Part shown: one piece after another, positions 51,139 to 59,709 of the stretch | Layout: every line of letters begins with the position of its first letter | How positions within the stretch are numbered: the first letter of the stretch is position 1 | Source of the DNA: JBKECP01 sp047974765 | GTDB taxonomy: Bacteria > Pseudomonadota > Gammaproteobacteria > Pseudomonadales > Halieaceae | Length of the DNA: 64,000 nucleotides | Assembly (NCBI GenBank): GCA_047974765.1 | Contig: JBKECP010000036.1 | Location: forward strand, 1-64,000 | Direction: 5' to 3' | Position numbers and translations under genes: made by a program | Notes under the pieces: generated by a model | Told to the model about the DNA's origin: nothing | The model's input: the letters and a program-made list of their open reading frames with translations, nothing else | The model's database searches: none

Positions 51139-51522
51139 GTGAGTAATCGCGCCATTATTTCTACCAACGATGCCCCCGCCGCTATCGGCCCCTACTCCCA
51201 GGCCGTCAAAGTGGGCAATACTGTCTGGCTATCCGGGCAAATACCGCTGCAACCTGAAACCATGGAAGTGATTGAAGGTGACATTCAGGATCAAGCCGTC
51301 CAGGTTTTTCGCAACCTGGCAGCTGTTGCTGAAGCGGCTGGCGGCAGTCTGGATCACGCTGTCAAACTCAATATCTCACTGACCGACATAGGTGACTTTG
51401 CAGCAGTCAATGAAGTAATGGCCCGCTTTTTAAGCGAACCCTATCCAGCCCGTGCCTGCGTGCAGGTAGCCGCCCTGCCCAGAGGTGTCGATATCGAGGT
51501 GGAAGCTGTTTTAGTGGTTTAA
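51139..51522 (+). CDS. ridA: RidA family enamine/imine deaminase
   Basis: A 127-residue trimeric protein that hydrolyses reactive 2-aminoacrylate and related imines made by PLP enzymes. It has the start NDAPAAIGPYSQAVKVGNTV, WLSGQIPLQPETM, the QVFRNLAAVAEAAGGSLD helix and the catalytic arginine in PYPARACVQVAALP. The start is GTG at 51139 with AGGAG upstream. It overlaps the convergent SDR gene by 12 bases. Confidence 0.95.
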   Translation: MSNRAIISTNDAPAAIGPYSQAVKVGNTVWLSGQIPLQPETMEVIEGDIQDQAVQVFRNLAAVAEAAGGSLDHAVKLNISLTDIGDFAAVNEVMARFLSEPYPARACVQVAALPRGVDIEVEAVLVV

Positions 51523-52374
51523 GGGCCGTGGTTTATGGGCAGCCAGCAGTGGTCCATAGCCGCTGCGATAGTTGGGATAAAGCAGACTGTAACCACTGGC
51601 CAGCAAACGCTGATTGCTACAGCGCTTGTGACTAATGCTGCTGTTATTGGGCAGCGCCACAGGTTCGACCGATAGCTGCCGGGCCAACCAGGATTCCACC
51701 TCATACTGCGAGGCAGGGTGAGAATCAACCACATTATAGACGGCCTCCACGGACTCTCCCTCCAGGGCAACCGTGATCAAATACGCCATGAAACCTGCCA
51801 CATCATCCCGGTGGATGCGATTACTGTAGCGCAGCGGTTCGGACGCACAGACTTCACCACGCATAATACGTGATAACAGACGACCACCGGCACCACCATA
51901 AATACCGCCACAGCGCAGCACACTGGCAGTAAGCCCCGAGCTCAATAGCAGGCGTTCAGCCTCAATAATAGCCAGGGCGGTCGGATCGGTGGTGGCCAAT
52001 GGGCTGCCTTCATCCACCAGATTGCCATTTGCTTCGGCATAAACACGGCTACTGGATACCATCAGACTCAGCCTGGGCCGATGCTTACCCAGGCCCGTGA
52101 GTAGATGCTGCATCGCCCGGGTAAAACCAGCCTGATAGGCGCTGTAACCGCGACCAACCGGCTTGAAAGTTGCAATTACAATCGTCGGAGCGAGACGCGC
52201 CAGTACAGCTAACGACGCAGGCTGTGTATAGTCCACCGCAACAGCGTGCAAATCTTCAGGCAAGAGGGCAATATTTCGTCGCAAGCCGATGAAAGGTATT
52301 GTCGAAGGCAACTGGGCCGCCAGTCGCAGACCAAGATCACCACAGCCCACCACAGCCACAGAAGGTGAACACAT
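51511..52374 (-). CDS. NAD(P)-dependent epimerase/dehydratase-like protein
   Basis: About 287 residues of the extended short-chain dehydrogenase family. The Rossmann start VAVVGCGDLGLRLAAQL is unusual for the group (GxGDLG rather than GxxGxxG) but typical of YeeZ-like proteins; MVSSSRVYAEANG has the Ser/Tyr active-site pattern, LRCGGIYGGAG the substrate side, and RIHRDDVAGFMAYLI follows. The start was set at the second Met (52374); an ATG at 52398 is also possible. The substrate is unknown. It is antisense to ridA. Confidence 0.8.
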   Translation of the reverse strand: MCSPSVAVVGCGDLGLRLAAQLPSTIPFIGLRRNIALLPEDLHAVAVDYTQPASLAVLARLAPTIVIATFKPVGRGYSAYQAGFTRAMQHLLTGLGKHRPRLSLMVSSSRVYAEANGNLVDEGSPLATTDPTALAIIEAERLLLSSGLTASVLRCGGIYGGAGGRLLSRIMRGEVCASEPLRYSNRIHRDDVAGFMAYLITVALEGESVEAVYNVVDSHPASQYEVESWLARQLSVEPVALPNNSSISHKRCSNQRLLASGYSLLYPNYRSGYGPLLAAHKPRPLNH

Positions 52375-52540
52375 ATGCTGTTCACGACCTGGACTCATAA
52401 ACCGTTACACTCCATACAATGAATAGCGCATCAACAACACATAAGCCCTACTGTTATCAACGGACTTTTGCCTGGCGAATAAACCGGATGAGTATAACAA
52501 CCTTCTATACATACACCAATTGCAGCAAAAAGGCTGCAAT

Positions 52541-54595
52541 ATGAACATTGTACTGCCCGATCAGAACATACAAAGTCTGCACGGCGTTGGCCCCAGGTTG
52601 GCCGACAAACTACAAAACTACGGTATACAACGGGTGGAAGACCTGCTCTTTCATCTGCCTCTGCGCTACCAGGATCGGACCCGAATCACCCCCATCGGCG
52701 CCCTGCAACCCAACATAGAGGCGGTGATCGAAGGCGAAGTGCAGGTGGCCGATGTCCTCTTTGGTCGCCGCCGCAGCCTGGCAGTGCGTTTACAGGATGA
52801 CAGCGGCAGTTTGACTCTGCGCTTCTTTCACTTCAGCGCAGCTCAAAAAAACCGCCTGCAAGCAGGTATGCGCTTACGCTGTTTTGGCAACATCCGACGT
52901 GGTGCTCACGGCCTGGAGATGTATCACCCGGAGTACCGCGAGTGCGAGGGCAACAATGAGCCTGTTGATGACAGCCTGACACCCATCTACCCCACAACCA
53001 ACGGTATCAGCCAGAGCCAGTGGCGCAAGCTGTGCCAGCAGGCACTGGTTCTGCTGGCACAGCTTGCGCCATCAGATCTGTTGCCCGCCGAACACAACCA
53101 CGGCTACAGTCTGATGGCAGCTCTGCAATACCTGCATGCACCGCCACCAGATGCACCGGTGGCACAGTTACTGGCAGGTCGTCATCCAGCCCAGTTGCGA
53201 CTGGCGCTGGAAGAGCTGGTTGCTCACCATCTGGCCCTGCTGCGGCTGCGCCAACAGCAACAAAGTGTACATGCCCCAACCCTGCCGCCGCAGACGCAGG
53301 CCCATCAACAATTACTGGCTGCCCTGCCCTTCAGCCCAACCACCGCCCAACAACGGGTAATGACTGAAATTGCCAATGATCTGGCCACAGCGATACCCAT
53401 GCTGCGTCTGTTACAGGGTGATGTTGGTTCTGGAAAAACCCTGGTCGCTGCCGCTGCCGCCTTACAGGCACTGAGCAACGGCTATCAAGTGGCAGTAATG
53501 GCTCCCACTGAAATATTGGCCGAACAACACCGACAGAATCTCAACAGCTGGCTGGCACCACTGGCTATCGAGCCGACTTTGCTGACCGGCCGCAGTAAGG
53601 GCAAGGCCCGCCAACAACTGCTGGCTGCGTTGGTTGCTGGTGATATCCGGCTGCTGATCGGTACTCATGCTCTGTTCCAGCCAGATGTACACTTTCAACG
53701 CCTGGGCCTGGTGATTGTTGATGAACAACATCGCTTCGGCGTACACCAGCGACTATCGCTGACTGAAAAAGCCGACAGCATCAGCGGTCGACCTCACCAG
53801 CTGATCATGACGGCTACCCCCATTCCACGCACCCTGTCGATGGTCGCCTATGCCGATCTTGATTGTTCAGTGATCGACGAACTGCCACCCGGACGACAGG
53901 CTATCGGCACGGTGCTGATCGACGCTGCCAGGCGTTCACAGGTAGTGGAGCGTATCGCCCACGCCTGCCGCGAGGGACGCCAGGCTTACTGGGTCTGTAC
54001 GCTGGTGGAAGAAAGTGACGTATTGCAGGCCCAGGCTGCTGAATCCACTGCCGAAGCGTTGACTGTAGAACTACCAGGGTTACGCATCGGTCTTATTCAT
54101 GGTCGGCTGTCAGCCAAGGAAAAGGAGGCTGTTATGGCGCGTTTCAAGGCTGGTGAGTTATCCCTGCTGGTAGCCACAACAGTAATCGAGGTGGGTGTAG
54201 ATGTGCCCAATGCCAGCCTGATGGTTATCGAAAATCCCGAACGTCTGGGCCTGGCGCAGCTGCACCAGCTACGTGGCCGGGTGGGCCGGGGTGACATTGC
54301 CAGTCACTGTGTACTACTCTATCAGCCCCCTCTGTCCCAACAGGGCCGACAACGCCTGCAAGCCATGCGCGAAAGCAACGATGGTTTTTATATCGCCGAA
54401 CAGGATCTGCAATTGCGTGGTCCCGGCGAAGTATTGGGTACTCGTCAAACCGGCGATATGCAGTTTCGCATTGCCGATCTGGCTATCCACCAGGATCTGC
54501 TTGAACAAGCGCATCAGGTACAGCCAGACACTGCCAATACCGAGGCTCTGATCCGCCGCTGGACCGGTGAAAAACAACGCTTTGCCAGTGTTTAG
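52541..54595 (+). CDS. recG: ATP-dependent DNA helicase RecG
   Basis: A 684-residue branch-migration helicase rescuing stalled forks. It has the N-terminal wedge OB-domain (residues about 60-140, YQDRTRITPIGAL onward), helicase motif I RLLQGDVGSGKTLVAAAAAL, motif II VIVDEQHRFGVHQRL, motif III MTATPIPRTLSM, motifs V/VI VATTVIEVGVDVPNASLMVI, HQLRGRVGRGD, and the RecG-specific end LRGPGEVLGTRQTG. The ATG at 52541 matches homologues; the frame opens 7 codons earlier. Confidence 0.96.
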   Translation: MNIVLPDQNIQSLHGVGPRLADKLQNYGIQRVEDLLFHLPLRYQDRTRITPIGALQPNIEAVIEGEVQVADVLFGRRRSLAVRLQDDSGSLTLRFFHFSAAQKNRLQAGMRLRCFGNIRRGAHGLEMYHPEYRECEGNNEPVDDSLTPIYPTTNGISQSQWRKLCQQALVLLAQLAPSDLLPAEHNHGYSLMAALQYLHAPPPDAPVAQLLAGRHPAQLRLALEELVAHHLALLRLRQQQQSVHAPTLPPQTQAHQQLLAALPFSPTTAQQRVMTEIANDLATAIPMLRLLQGDVGSGKTLVAAAAALQALSNGYQVAVMAPTEILAEQHRQNLNSWLAPLAIEPTLLTGRSKGKARQQLLAALVAGDIRLLIGTHALFQPDVHFQRLGLVIVDEQHRFGVHQRLSLTEKADSISGRPHQLIMTATPIPRTLSMVAYADLDCSVIDELPPGRQAIGTVLIDAARRSQVVERIAHACREGRQAYWVCTLVEESDVLQAQAAESTAEALTVELPGLRIGLIHGRLSAKEKEAVMARFKAGELSLLVATTVIEVGVDVPNASLMVIENPERLGLAQLHQLRGRVGRGDIASHCVLLYQPPLSQQGRQRLQAMRESNDGFYIAEQDLQLRGPGEVLGTRQTGDMQFRIADLAIHQDLLEQAHQVQPDTANTEALIRRWTGEKQRFASV

Positions 54596-54710
54596 CCATT
54601 ATTGCGTGGCAGCAGTGGCAATGCCGTTCAAAATACGCTCTATTCAACTACTGTTGTCGGCACCACTTGCACTGATCGGCTCCATGCTCCATGCTCGCCC
54701 TGCATTTCAA

Positions 54711-55346
54711 ATGAGCAAATACATGCCAGGGTTGTTATTCCGGCCTCACACCGAACCCAACTGGCGGCCAGCCAACCAGTTCTCCACCTGTGAACTCGAT
54801 CCGCAGCAACGGATCTGGCTGCTCGATGATGGTTCACTGACGGGCCGTTTGATCAGTAGCAATAGTGGTCACTTCAGTGTAGAGCGCCTGCATCAGAGTT
54901 GGAGCCGTGCCCACCTGTCAGAGCAGACTGTATTGGCCATCCGGCAACGACAGCGTGTATTGGTGCGCGAAGTGGTGCTGAAAATTAACGACACCCCGGT
55001 TGTTTTCGCTCGCAGCCTGTTTCCTGTTGGTAGCCTCAGCGGCCGTCTGCGCCACCTGCGCCATCTGCGCAACCGCTCTCTTGGATCTATTCTGTTTCGT
55101 TTTCCTCAAATGCAGCGCAGCCCCTTTGAAATAGCCCGTATAGCAGGTAACAGTGCCTATTTACCTGCTTTTTTACAGCAGTCCAGCCCTGCCTGGGGAC
55201 GACGTTCCTGTTTTACAATTGACGGCAGGCGCTTATTGGTCAGCGAAGTTTTTTTGCAGAATTTCAAGCCCTGGCAGGCAGTACTGCCACTACACCGCAG
55301 TCAGCGAGGCAAGGTTAACGCTGCAATCCTGCAAGCAAAACAGTAA
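54711..55346 (+). CDS. ubiC: Chorismate lyase (UbiC)
   Basis: About 211 residues from the ATG at 54711. It makes 4-hydroxybenzoate plus pyruvate from chorismate, the first step of ubiquinone synthesis. UbiC features: LLDDGSLTGRLI, VLVREVVLKINDTPVVFARS, FPVGSLSGRLRHLRHLRNRS, LGSILFR and the catalytic-side WGRRSCFTIDGRRLLVSEVF. Earlier ATGs (54621, 54684) would add a hydrophobic leader that cytosolic UbiC proteins lack, so the start is uncertain. ubiA follows after 42 bases. Confidence 0.85.
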   Translation: MSKYMPGLLFRPHTEPNWRPANQFSTCELDPQQRIWLLDDGSLTGRLISSNSGHFSVERLHQSWSRAHLSEQTVLAIRQRQRVLVREVVLKINDTPVVFARSLFPVGSLSGRLRHLRHLRNRSLGSILFRFPQMQRSPFEIARIAGNSAYLPAFLQQSSPAWGRRSCFTIDGRRLLVSEVFLQNFKPWQAVLPLHRSQRGKVNAAILQAKQ

Positions 55347-55388
55347 GCTTGTCGCCTGTTTGCAAAAAAGTACGATACTGACAAAAGA

Positions 55389-56261
55389 ATGACACGCAGC
55401 AAATTTCAGGCTCTGCTCAAACTGATCCGCTGGGACAAACCTGTCGGGACGTTGTTATTGCTGTGGCCAACCCTATGGGCACTGTGGATTGCCGCCAGTG
55501 GTCTACCCAATGCCAGGCTGTTATTTATCTTTATTGCCGGTACCTTTTTGACCCGCTCAGCAGGCTGCATCGCCAATGATCTGGCTGATCGCAATTTTGA
55601 CGGCAGTGTTGAGCGCACCAGGGAACGCCCCCTGGTCACCGGTGAAATTAGCGTCCGCGAAGCCGTCACTTTCGCCTTGTTATTGTGTTTTGCCGCCTTT
55701 GTGCTGGTATTGTTTACCAATACCCTGACCATTGAGCTGTCGTTGATTGCCGTCACACTGGCAATCAGTTATCCCCTGATGAAGCGCATTACACACTGGC
55801 CACAGGCCGTTCTGGGCGTGGCTTTTTCCTGGGGTATACCCATGGCCTTTGCCGCCCAAAGTGGCCATTTACCTGCGGGTTTATGGTGGCTGTTTATTGC
55901 CAACCTGAGCTGGACAGTGGCCTACGACACCCAGTATGCAATGGTCGACCGGGAAGATGATTTGCGAATAGGCATCAAATCAACCGCTGTTTTATTTGGC
56001 GCTGCCGACCGCACAATGATTGCCCTCTTTCAGATACTGAGTCTGGCCTGCCTGCTGGCGGCCGGACAATATTTTGCACTTGGCCCCTGGTACTGGGCGT
56101 CACTGGCAGTGGTCTGTACTTTGTTTATCTATCATCAGCGACTGATTTACAAACGTGAACGTATGCTCTGCTTTCGCGCTTTTTTACACAATAACTGGGT
56201 GGGTGCCACAGTGTTGGCAGGTATTGTATTGCACTATTGCACGCATACTGTCAGCAGCTGA
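55389..56261 (+). CDS. ubiA: 4-hydroxybenzoate polyprenyltransferase (UbiA)
   Basis: A 290-residue integral membrane prenyltransferase attaching the polyprenyl tail to 4-hydroxybenzoate. The two Asp-rich motifs are present: CIANDLADRNFDGSVERTRE and VAYDTQYAMVDREDDLRIG. It starts with LIRWDKPVGTLLLLWPTLWA, as usual, and has about nine membrane helices. It works directly after UbiC. Confidence 0.96.
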   Translation: MTRSKFQALLKLIRWDKPVGTLLLLWPTLWALWIAASGLPNARLLFIFIAGTFLTRSAGCIANDLADRNFDGSVERTRERPLVTGEISVREAVTFALLLCFAAFVLVLFTNTLTIELSLIAVTLAISYPLMKRITHWPQAVLGVAFSWGIPMAFAAQSGHLPAGLWWLFIANLSWTVAYDTQYAMVDREDDLRIGIKSTAVLFGAADRTMIALFQILSLACLLAAGQYFALGPWYWASLAVVCTLFIYHQRLIYKRERMLCFRAFLHNNWVGATVLAGIVLHYCTHTVSS

Positions 56262-56279
56262 GCCCGGCTGGCTATTGCG

Positions 56280-56396
56280 GTGGAGAATTTCAATCAGCGT
56301 GAAGCACAACAAATCGGCCACTATCGCCATAATTGTGAACAGATGCTGCCCTTTCGCCAGCCTGTCACAAACTTCGAAATAGTCAAAAATAAATAA
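56280..56396 (+). other. Short open frame after ubiA
   Basis: A GTG-started frame of 38 codons (VENFNQREAQQIGHYRHNCE…, ending in EIVKNK) lies in frame with ubiA after its stop. Composition is coding-like, but it is short, no family was recognised, and no Shine-Dalgarno supports the start. It could be a remnant of a lost gene or read-through noise. The bases 56400-56488 after it show no gene. Confidence 0.2.
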
Positions 56397-56488
56397 AGAC
56401 TTCTATAAGGCCGCCACAAAGTACCTATCAAAACCCCTATCAAGGGTGGCTTCCACCATAATTGGCAGGATAATCAAACATAATTTTA

Positions 56489-56658
56489 CTATTAACCTGG
56501 CCATCAAATAGATGAATCCTTCACTATTTGATTGTCGCCCGCTCAAATCGGCAGAATTTGCGAAACCCCTTGATTTTAGCGGGTTCGTACTGGCCAATAG
56601 CCAGCGGCGGTGCATCCATGCACAGCAAATTAACCCGGCTAAATGCTTACCGGATTAA
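56489..56658 (+). repeat. Four-hairpin dispersed element, copy 2 (diverged)
   Basis: This is the most diverged copy but keeps all four hairpins. Stem 1 is ATCAAATAG with CTATTTGAT (56503-56511 with 56524-56532), unchanged. Stem 2 changes on both arms to CCCGCT…AGCGGG (56548-56580 region), stem 3 is CTGGC/GCCAG (56590-56594 with 56600-56604) instead of CAGGCT/AGCCTG, and stem 4 is GTGCA/TGCAC. Both arms changed together in stems 2 and 3, which is the mark of a conserved fold. It lies upstream of the protease gene, 78 bases before its ATG. Confidence 0.8.
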
Positions 56659-56736
56659 TTTACAACTTTTGACAAGATCAATAAATGCGATACTGTGTTT
56701 ATCACCAAACTGATGACAACAACAATATAAATTGTA

Positions 56737-57552
56737 ATGAGACAACTGCGTATGTGGCATTTACAAGCCGGGAAAAAAGCCATCGTTATAGTGCAGATAC
56801 TATTCTACCTGTTTTTCTGGAATGCCACTTCGAGCCAGGCTTCAAACATGATCAATACGGCGGAGCAGGTCAGCCAGTCATTGCTTGCTGTAGGCACCGT
56901 AAAACCCAACCTGCGGCACCAAAAAAAGCTCGAAGCATCCCGCTTTCTCGGTACAGGTTTTGCTATTGCCGACGGAAAACAGGTAGTGACCAGTTTGCAC
57001 GTTGTTAAACAGGATTTTGCCAAAGGAGAACGCCTGGCAGTCATTCTCGGAAAAGGCCGACAATTACAAGTACGCAGCGCCGAAATTATACTTGAAGATT
57101 CTCTCCATGATCTGGCCGTACTGAAAATCACAGGCGAGGCCATACCCACATTATCGCTGGCCGGATCAGATCTTGAACCAGTGGGCACAGGTGTCGGTTT
57201 GAGTGGTTTTCCATTGGGTATTAATGTGGGTTTTTATCCGGTGACTCATCGCGGCATGATCGCCTCTGTTGCTCCATTGGCCAGCCCTATGAGCAGTGGT
57301 GAAAAAATGTCAGCCATGTACATGCGCGCACTGCGTGATGGCTTTTTGGTTTATCAACTCGATGCAACCGTTCTTCCCGGCCACAGCGGAAGCCCTGTAT
57401 ATAGCCCTGATTCAGGCAGAGTACTTGGTGTAGTAATGGGACACCTCACTCTGGATATGCCCAATGGTAAAAACCTGCGGCGCCCATCGGGCATCAGTTA
57501 TATCATCCCCATCAGGTATCTGCATGATTTGCTGGCCAGCATCAATCAATAA
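56737..57552 (+). CDS. Trypsin-like serine protease without PDZ domain
   Basis: A 271-residue S1C-type protease. An N-terminal signal or anchor (AIVIVQILFYLFFW, residues about 15-30) precedes a catalytic domain with His88 (VVTSLHVV), Asp125 (SLHDLAVL) and Ser217 (PGHSGSPVYS, in place of GNSGGP). It ends directly after the protease fold, so unlike DegP/DegS it has no PDZ domain to sense misfolded substrates. It may act in the periplasm or as a sensor-type protease. The hinge-side variant GHSGSP is unusual. The gene is downstream of repeat copy 2. Confidence 0.85.
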   Translation: MRQLRMWHLQAGKKAIVIVQILFYLFFWNATSSQASNMINTAEQVSQSLLAVGTVKPNLRHQKKLEASRFLGTGFAIADGKQVVTSLHVVKQDFAKGERLAVILGKGRQLQVRSAEIILEDSLHDLAVLKITGEAIPTLSLAGSDLEPVGTGVGLSGFPLGINVGFYPVTHRGMIASVAPLASPMSSGEKMSAMYMRALRDGFLVYQLDATVLPGHSGSPVYSPDSGRVLGVVMGHLTLDMPNGKNLRRPSGISYIIPIRYLHDLLASINQ

Positions 57553-57625
57553 AACATGCCATTAAACCTCAAACTTCACCATTGAATTTATCCATGATCT
57601 GAATAAATTATTTGTATCACCCTGA

Positions 57626-57958
57626 TTAATGCCCGCTTATCTTGGATAGGAGGTTGAGAACAACAACCCCACCGACGATGAGTCCCATGCCAATAAATGC
57701 CCATAAATCAAGTCTCTGTCCATGAAACATCCAATCAATTGCTGCCACAAGTACAATACCGAGTCCGGCCCAAACGGCGTATGCAATACCTGTTGGAATA
57801 GACTTTAACGCAAGTGAAAGAAAGTAAAATGCAATACCGTAACCAATCACAACAACAATGGATGGAACTGGTTTTGTGAAGCCTTCGCTAGATTTCAGCA
57901 TGGAAGTTGCAATTACTTCACCTAAGATTGCAACAGCCAGGAATAACCAGCTTTTCAT
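57626..57958 (-). CDS. Small multidrug resistance (SMR) pump, QacE/EmrE-like
   Basis: A 110-residue four-helix pump. The proton- and drug-binding Glu14 is in LGEVIATSMLKSSEGF, followed by SIVVVIGYGIAFYFLSLALK and IAYAVWAGLGIVLVAAIDW. It exports quaternary ammonium or similar cations as a dimer. The ATG at 57958 gives the exact family length; a longer frame adds 12 unlike residues. It is the first of three AT-rich minus-strand genes of foreign appearance, a kind often met as integron cassettes, but no attC site was demonstrated. Confidence 0.9.
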   Translation of the reverse strand: MKSWLFLAVAILGEVIATSMLKSSEGFTKPVPSIVVVIGYGIAFYFLSLALKSIPTGIAYAVWAGLGIVLVAAIDWMFHGQRLDLWAFIGMGLIVGGVVVLNLLSKISGH

Positions 57959-58166
57959 TTTCTGTTTCCACCGTACTGTGAGCGAGGGTGACAATCATTA
58001 AAGTTGGCAAATAACCATCTTAAATGCCAAAATCAACACATAATACATTTGAACCACTCTTAATGGATTTGTTACATCCGCTTTAAAGATAAACAATCCA
58101 CCCTGTAACGCAGGGCTGTCAAAATACAACAAAGCAGAGTATAAACAGTTTCACACCATAACTTTG
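57959..58166. other. AT-rich spacer between SMR and GNAT genes
   Basis: 208 bases without a gene. It contains a hairpin CCCTG-CGTTA-CAGGG (around 58098-58113) and a segment reading TAACAAATCCATTAAGAG on the minus strand that is loosely like the start of superintegron attC repeats. Core sites (RYYYAAC and GTTRRRY) are not both matched, so it is not called attC. Confidence 0.3.
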
Positions 58167-58583
58167 TTAATTGCTGATACTCGCTTCACGCTCAAGCACC
58201 CAACAGCGTGAATTATGACTAAAACCAATTTTTTCGTAATACCGATTGGCTGCTGTAGCAGCAATGAGTATAAGTTTGCATTTTGGACCGAGCTGTTCCC
58301 GGGTGATTATTTGAAGCCGTTTTCCAATACCGGTTTTTTGATGCTCCAAGCTTACAGCCAGATCTGATAGATAGCAGGTATAATAAAAATCCGTAACGCT
58401 TCTGGCAATGCCAACAAGCTCACCATCATGCCAGGCACTCACAATAAGGTTGCTATTTGAAAGCATACCCTCCATACACTCTCTGTCTTCTATTGGCCGC
58501 CGCTCCCCTAAAGTCGAAGCTTTCAGTAACGTAACAAACTGATCTGTAGTTACCGCCTCATTGATTTTATATTTGATCTTCAT
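58167..58583 (-). CDS. GNAT-family N-acetyltransferase
   Basis: A 138-residue acetyl-CoA-dependent acetyltransferase with motif A in LAVSLEHQKTGIGKRLQII, preceded by the central strand segment LVGIARSVTDFYYTCYLSDL and followed by LILIAATAANRYYEKIGFSH (motif B). The substrate is unknown. It is AT-rich and sits 32 bases after the next minus-strand gene, with a perfect 7-bp inverted repeat (TGCGCAG/CTGCGCA, around 58592-58615) in that gap. Confidence 0.9.
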   Translation of the reverse strand: MKIKYKINEAVTTDQFVTLLKASTLGERRPIEDRECMEGMLSNSNLIVSAWHDGELVGIARSVTDFYYTCYLSDLAVSLEHQKTGIGKRLQIITREQLGPKCKLILIAATAANRYYEKIGFSHNSRCWVLEREASISN

Positions 58584-58615
58584 AGTTTCCTTGCGCAGTT
58601 AATGGCTGCTGCGCA

Positions 58616-59107
58616 TTATTTTTTACCAAGCCATTTTGTTACATCGCTTCCAAGCGTATTCACGCAGCGATAGAGCACCGCGCATGAGCCTTTGAATCCA
58701 CCAAAAAATCCACCGCCTGAATCACGAGTGGCAGTGTAAGCATCGACCTCTTTTCCATTTCTATATAAAGTCGCAGATATAGCAACAGATTTATGATGAC
58801 CAATATATGCATTACCCGAACTCATTGCGTTCATTATTTCGAGCTTAACTGAAGTCCCAGCCGTCTGCGTTTCGACATTTTCACCTAACGATACTTGCCA
58901 CCCTGCTTTTTCCAGGTATTTTTTTGTAGATTTGGAAAAATTAGCACCAAGATTAGTGCATTCATTTTTTATTTTATCGGGGATAATAGCAGCATCATAA
59001 AATCCTGCTTTGGATGTAATAGAAACCTCTTTATCATTTGCAACTGCACCTGTGCTTACTGCCAATATAATCATCCCTATTTTCACTGCGACTTTCATAT
59101 ATACCAC
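58616..59107 (-). CDS. Small exported protein of unknown function
   Basis: A 163-residue protein with a signal peptide (KVAVKIGMIILAVSTGAVA), cleaved before NDKEVSI. The mature part has two further segments, SVKLEIMNAMSSGNAYIGHH and AYTATRDSGGGFFGGFKGSC, and ends in a helix with VTKWLGKK. Cysteines near the end (GSC and RCV) may form a disulfide. The start may be the Met at 59098. No family was recognised. It is strongly AT-rich compared with its neighbours, a sign of transfer, and lies directly beside repeat copy 3. Confidence 0.75.
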   Translation of the reverse strand: MVYMKVAVKIGMIILAVSTGAVANDKEVSITSKAGFYDAAIIPDKIKNECTNLGANFSKSTKKYLEKAGWQVSLGENVETQTAGTSVKLEIMNAMSSGNAYIGHHKSVAISATLYRNGKEVDAYTATRDSGGGFFGGFKGSCAVLYRCVNTLGSDVTKWLGKK

Positions 59108-59131
59108 TTCCTGTTTTTGTGTTTAAACAAA

Positions 59132-59297
59132 CTATTATTAACCTGACAATCAAATAGATGAATCCCATCACTATTTGATGGTCGTCCCTGAAAATCAGCA
59201 AAATGTGTGAAATCTCTTGATTTTCAGTGGCTCGCGCAGGCTTACAGCCTGTGGCGGCACGTTCATGTGCTGCTTATTTATTCGGCTAAAAACCTGT
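59132..59297 (+). repeat. Four-hairpin dispersed element, copy 3 (split by an IS)
   Basis: Close to copy 1 (read in its own orientation). Stem 1 ATCAAATAG/CTATTTGAT (59149-59157 with 59171-59179), stem 2 CTGAAAATCA/TGATTTTCAG (59188-59197 with 59218-59227), stem 3 CAGGCT/AGCCTG (59237-59242 with 59246-59251), stem 4 GCAC/GTGC (59257-59260 with 59267-59270). The final bases of the element, seen in copies 1 and 2 as CTTRCCGRRYTAA, are missing here but resume as ACGGGTTAA at 60029-60037, past the insertion sequence. Confidence 0.85.
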
Positions 59298-59390
59298 CGA
59301 TGAGATGGTCTCCTCACCTCCCAAACGGCATCACAATGCGCCAGGATAGAGATGAAGAATATTCTATCGAAACGAGACGAGGAGGAAACC

Positions 59391-59709
59391 ATGTCTAATC
59401 GTATGATAATCGGGGTAGATTTGGCAAAAACCAGCTTTGCCGTCGTCATGTTGAACATGTGTCGGTAATGATCTCAGCCGCAAAACGGTGAAACGGCAAC
59501 ATTTACTTCCATACCTTGCCGGTCAGGAGGTTGCCGTGGAGGCAATGGAGGCCCGCGTCGGCGCGCACCATTGGGTGCGCGGGATTTTAAGTCGCTGGAT
59601 ACAGCAAGTCAAAGCCAGACACGGGTTTAACACAACGATGGTCACACTGGCGAACAAGATGATCCGTATTGCCTGGGCACTCCTGGCTCGTGGTGAGCAC
59701 TACTGTTGA
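59391..59709 (+). pseudogene. IS110/IS1111 transposase, N- and C-terminal ends only
   Basis: ATG at 59391 (GAGGAGG upstream) opens MIIGVDLAKTSFAVVMLN, the first DEDD-fold strand with its catalytic Asp. A stop and frameshift follow at about 59460. The frame continues with KTVKRQHLLPYLAGQEVAVE and GAHHWVR, then jumps to C-terminal sequence TTMVTLANKMIRIAWALLAR and GEHYC. About 250 residues of the middle, including further catalytic residues, are gone, so it cannot work by itself. Confidence 0.85.

Noticed and set aside
57959..58166. attC site of an integron
   Set aside because: Core RYYYAAC and GTTRRRY sites are not both present and no integrase is in the window.
59132..59297. Hairpin element as the IS110 left end with its bridge RNA
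   Set aside because: The inverted repeats of the IS lie inside 59305-60026, leaving the element outside, and the two other copies have no transposase. It would be reopened if relatives show the IS always carrying it.
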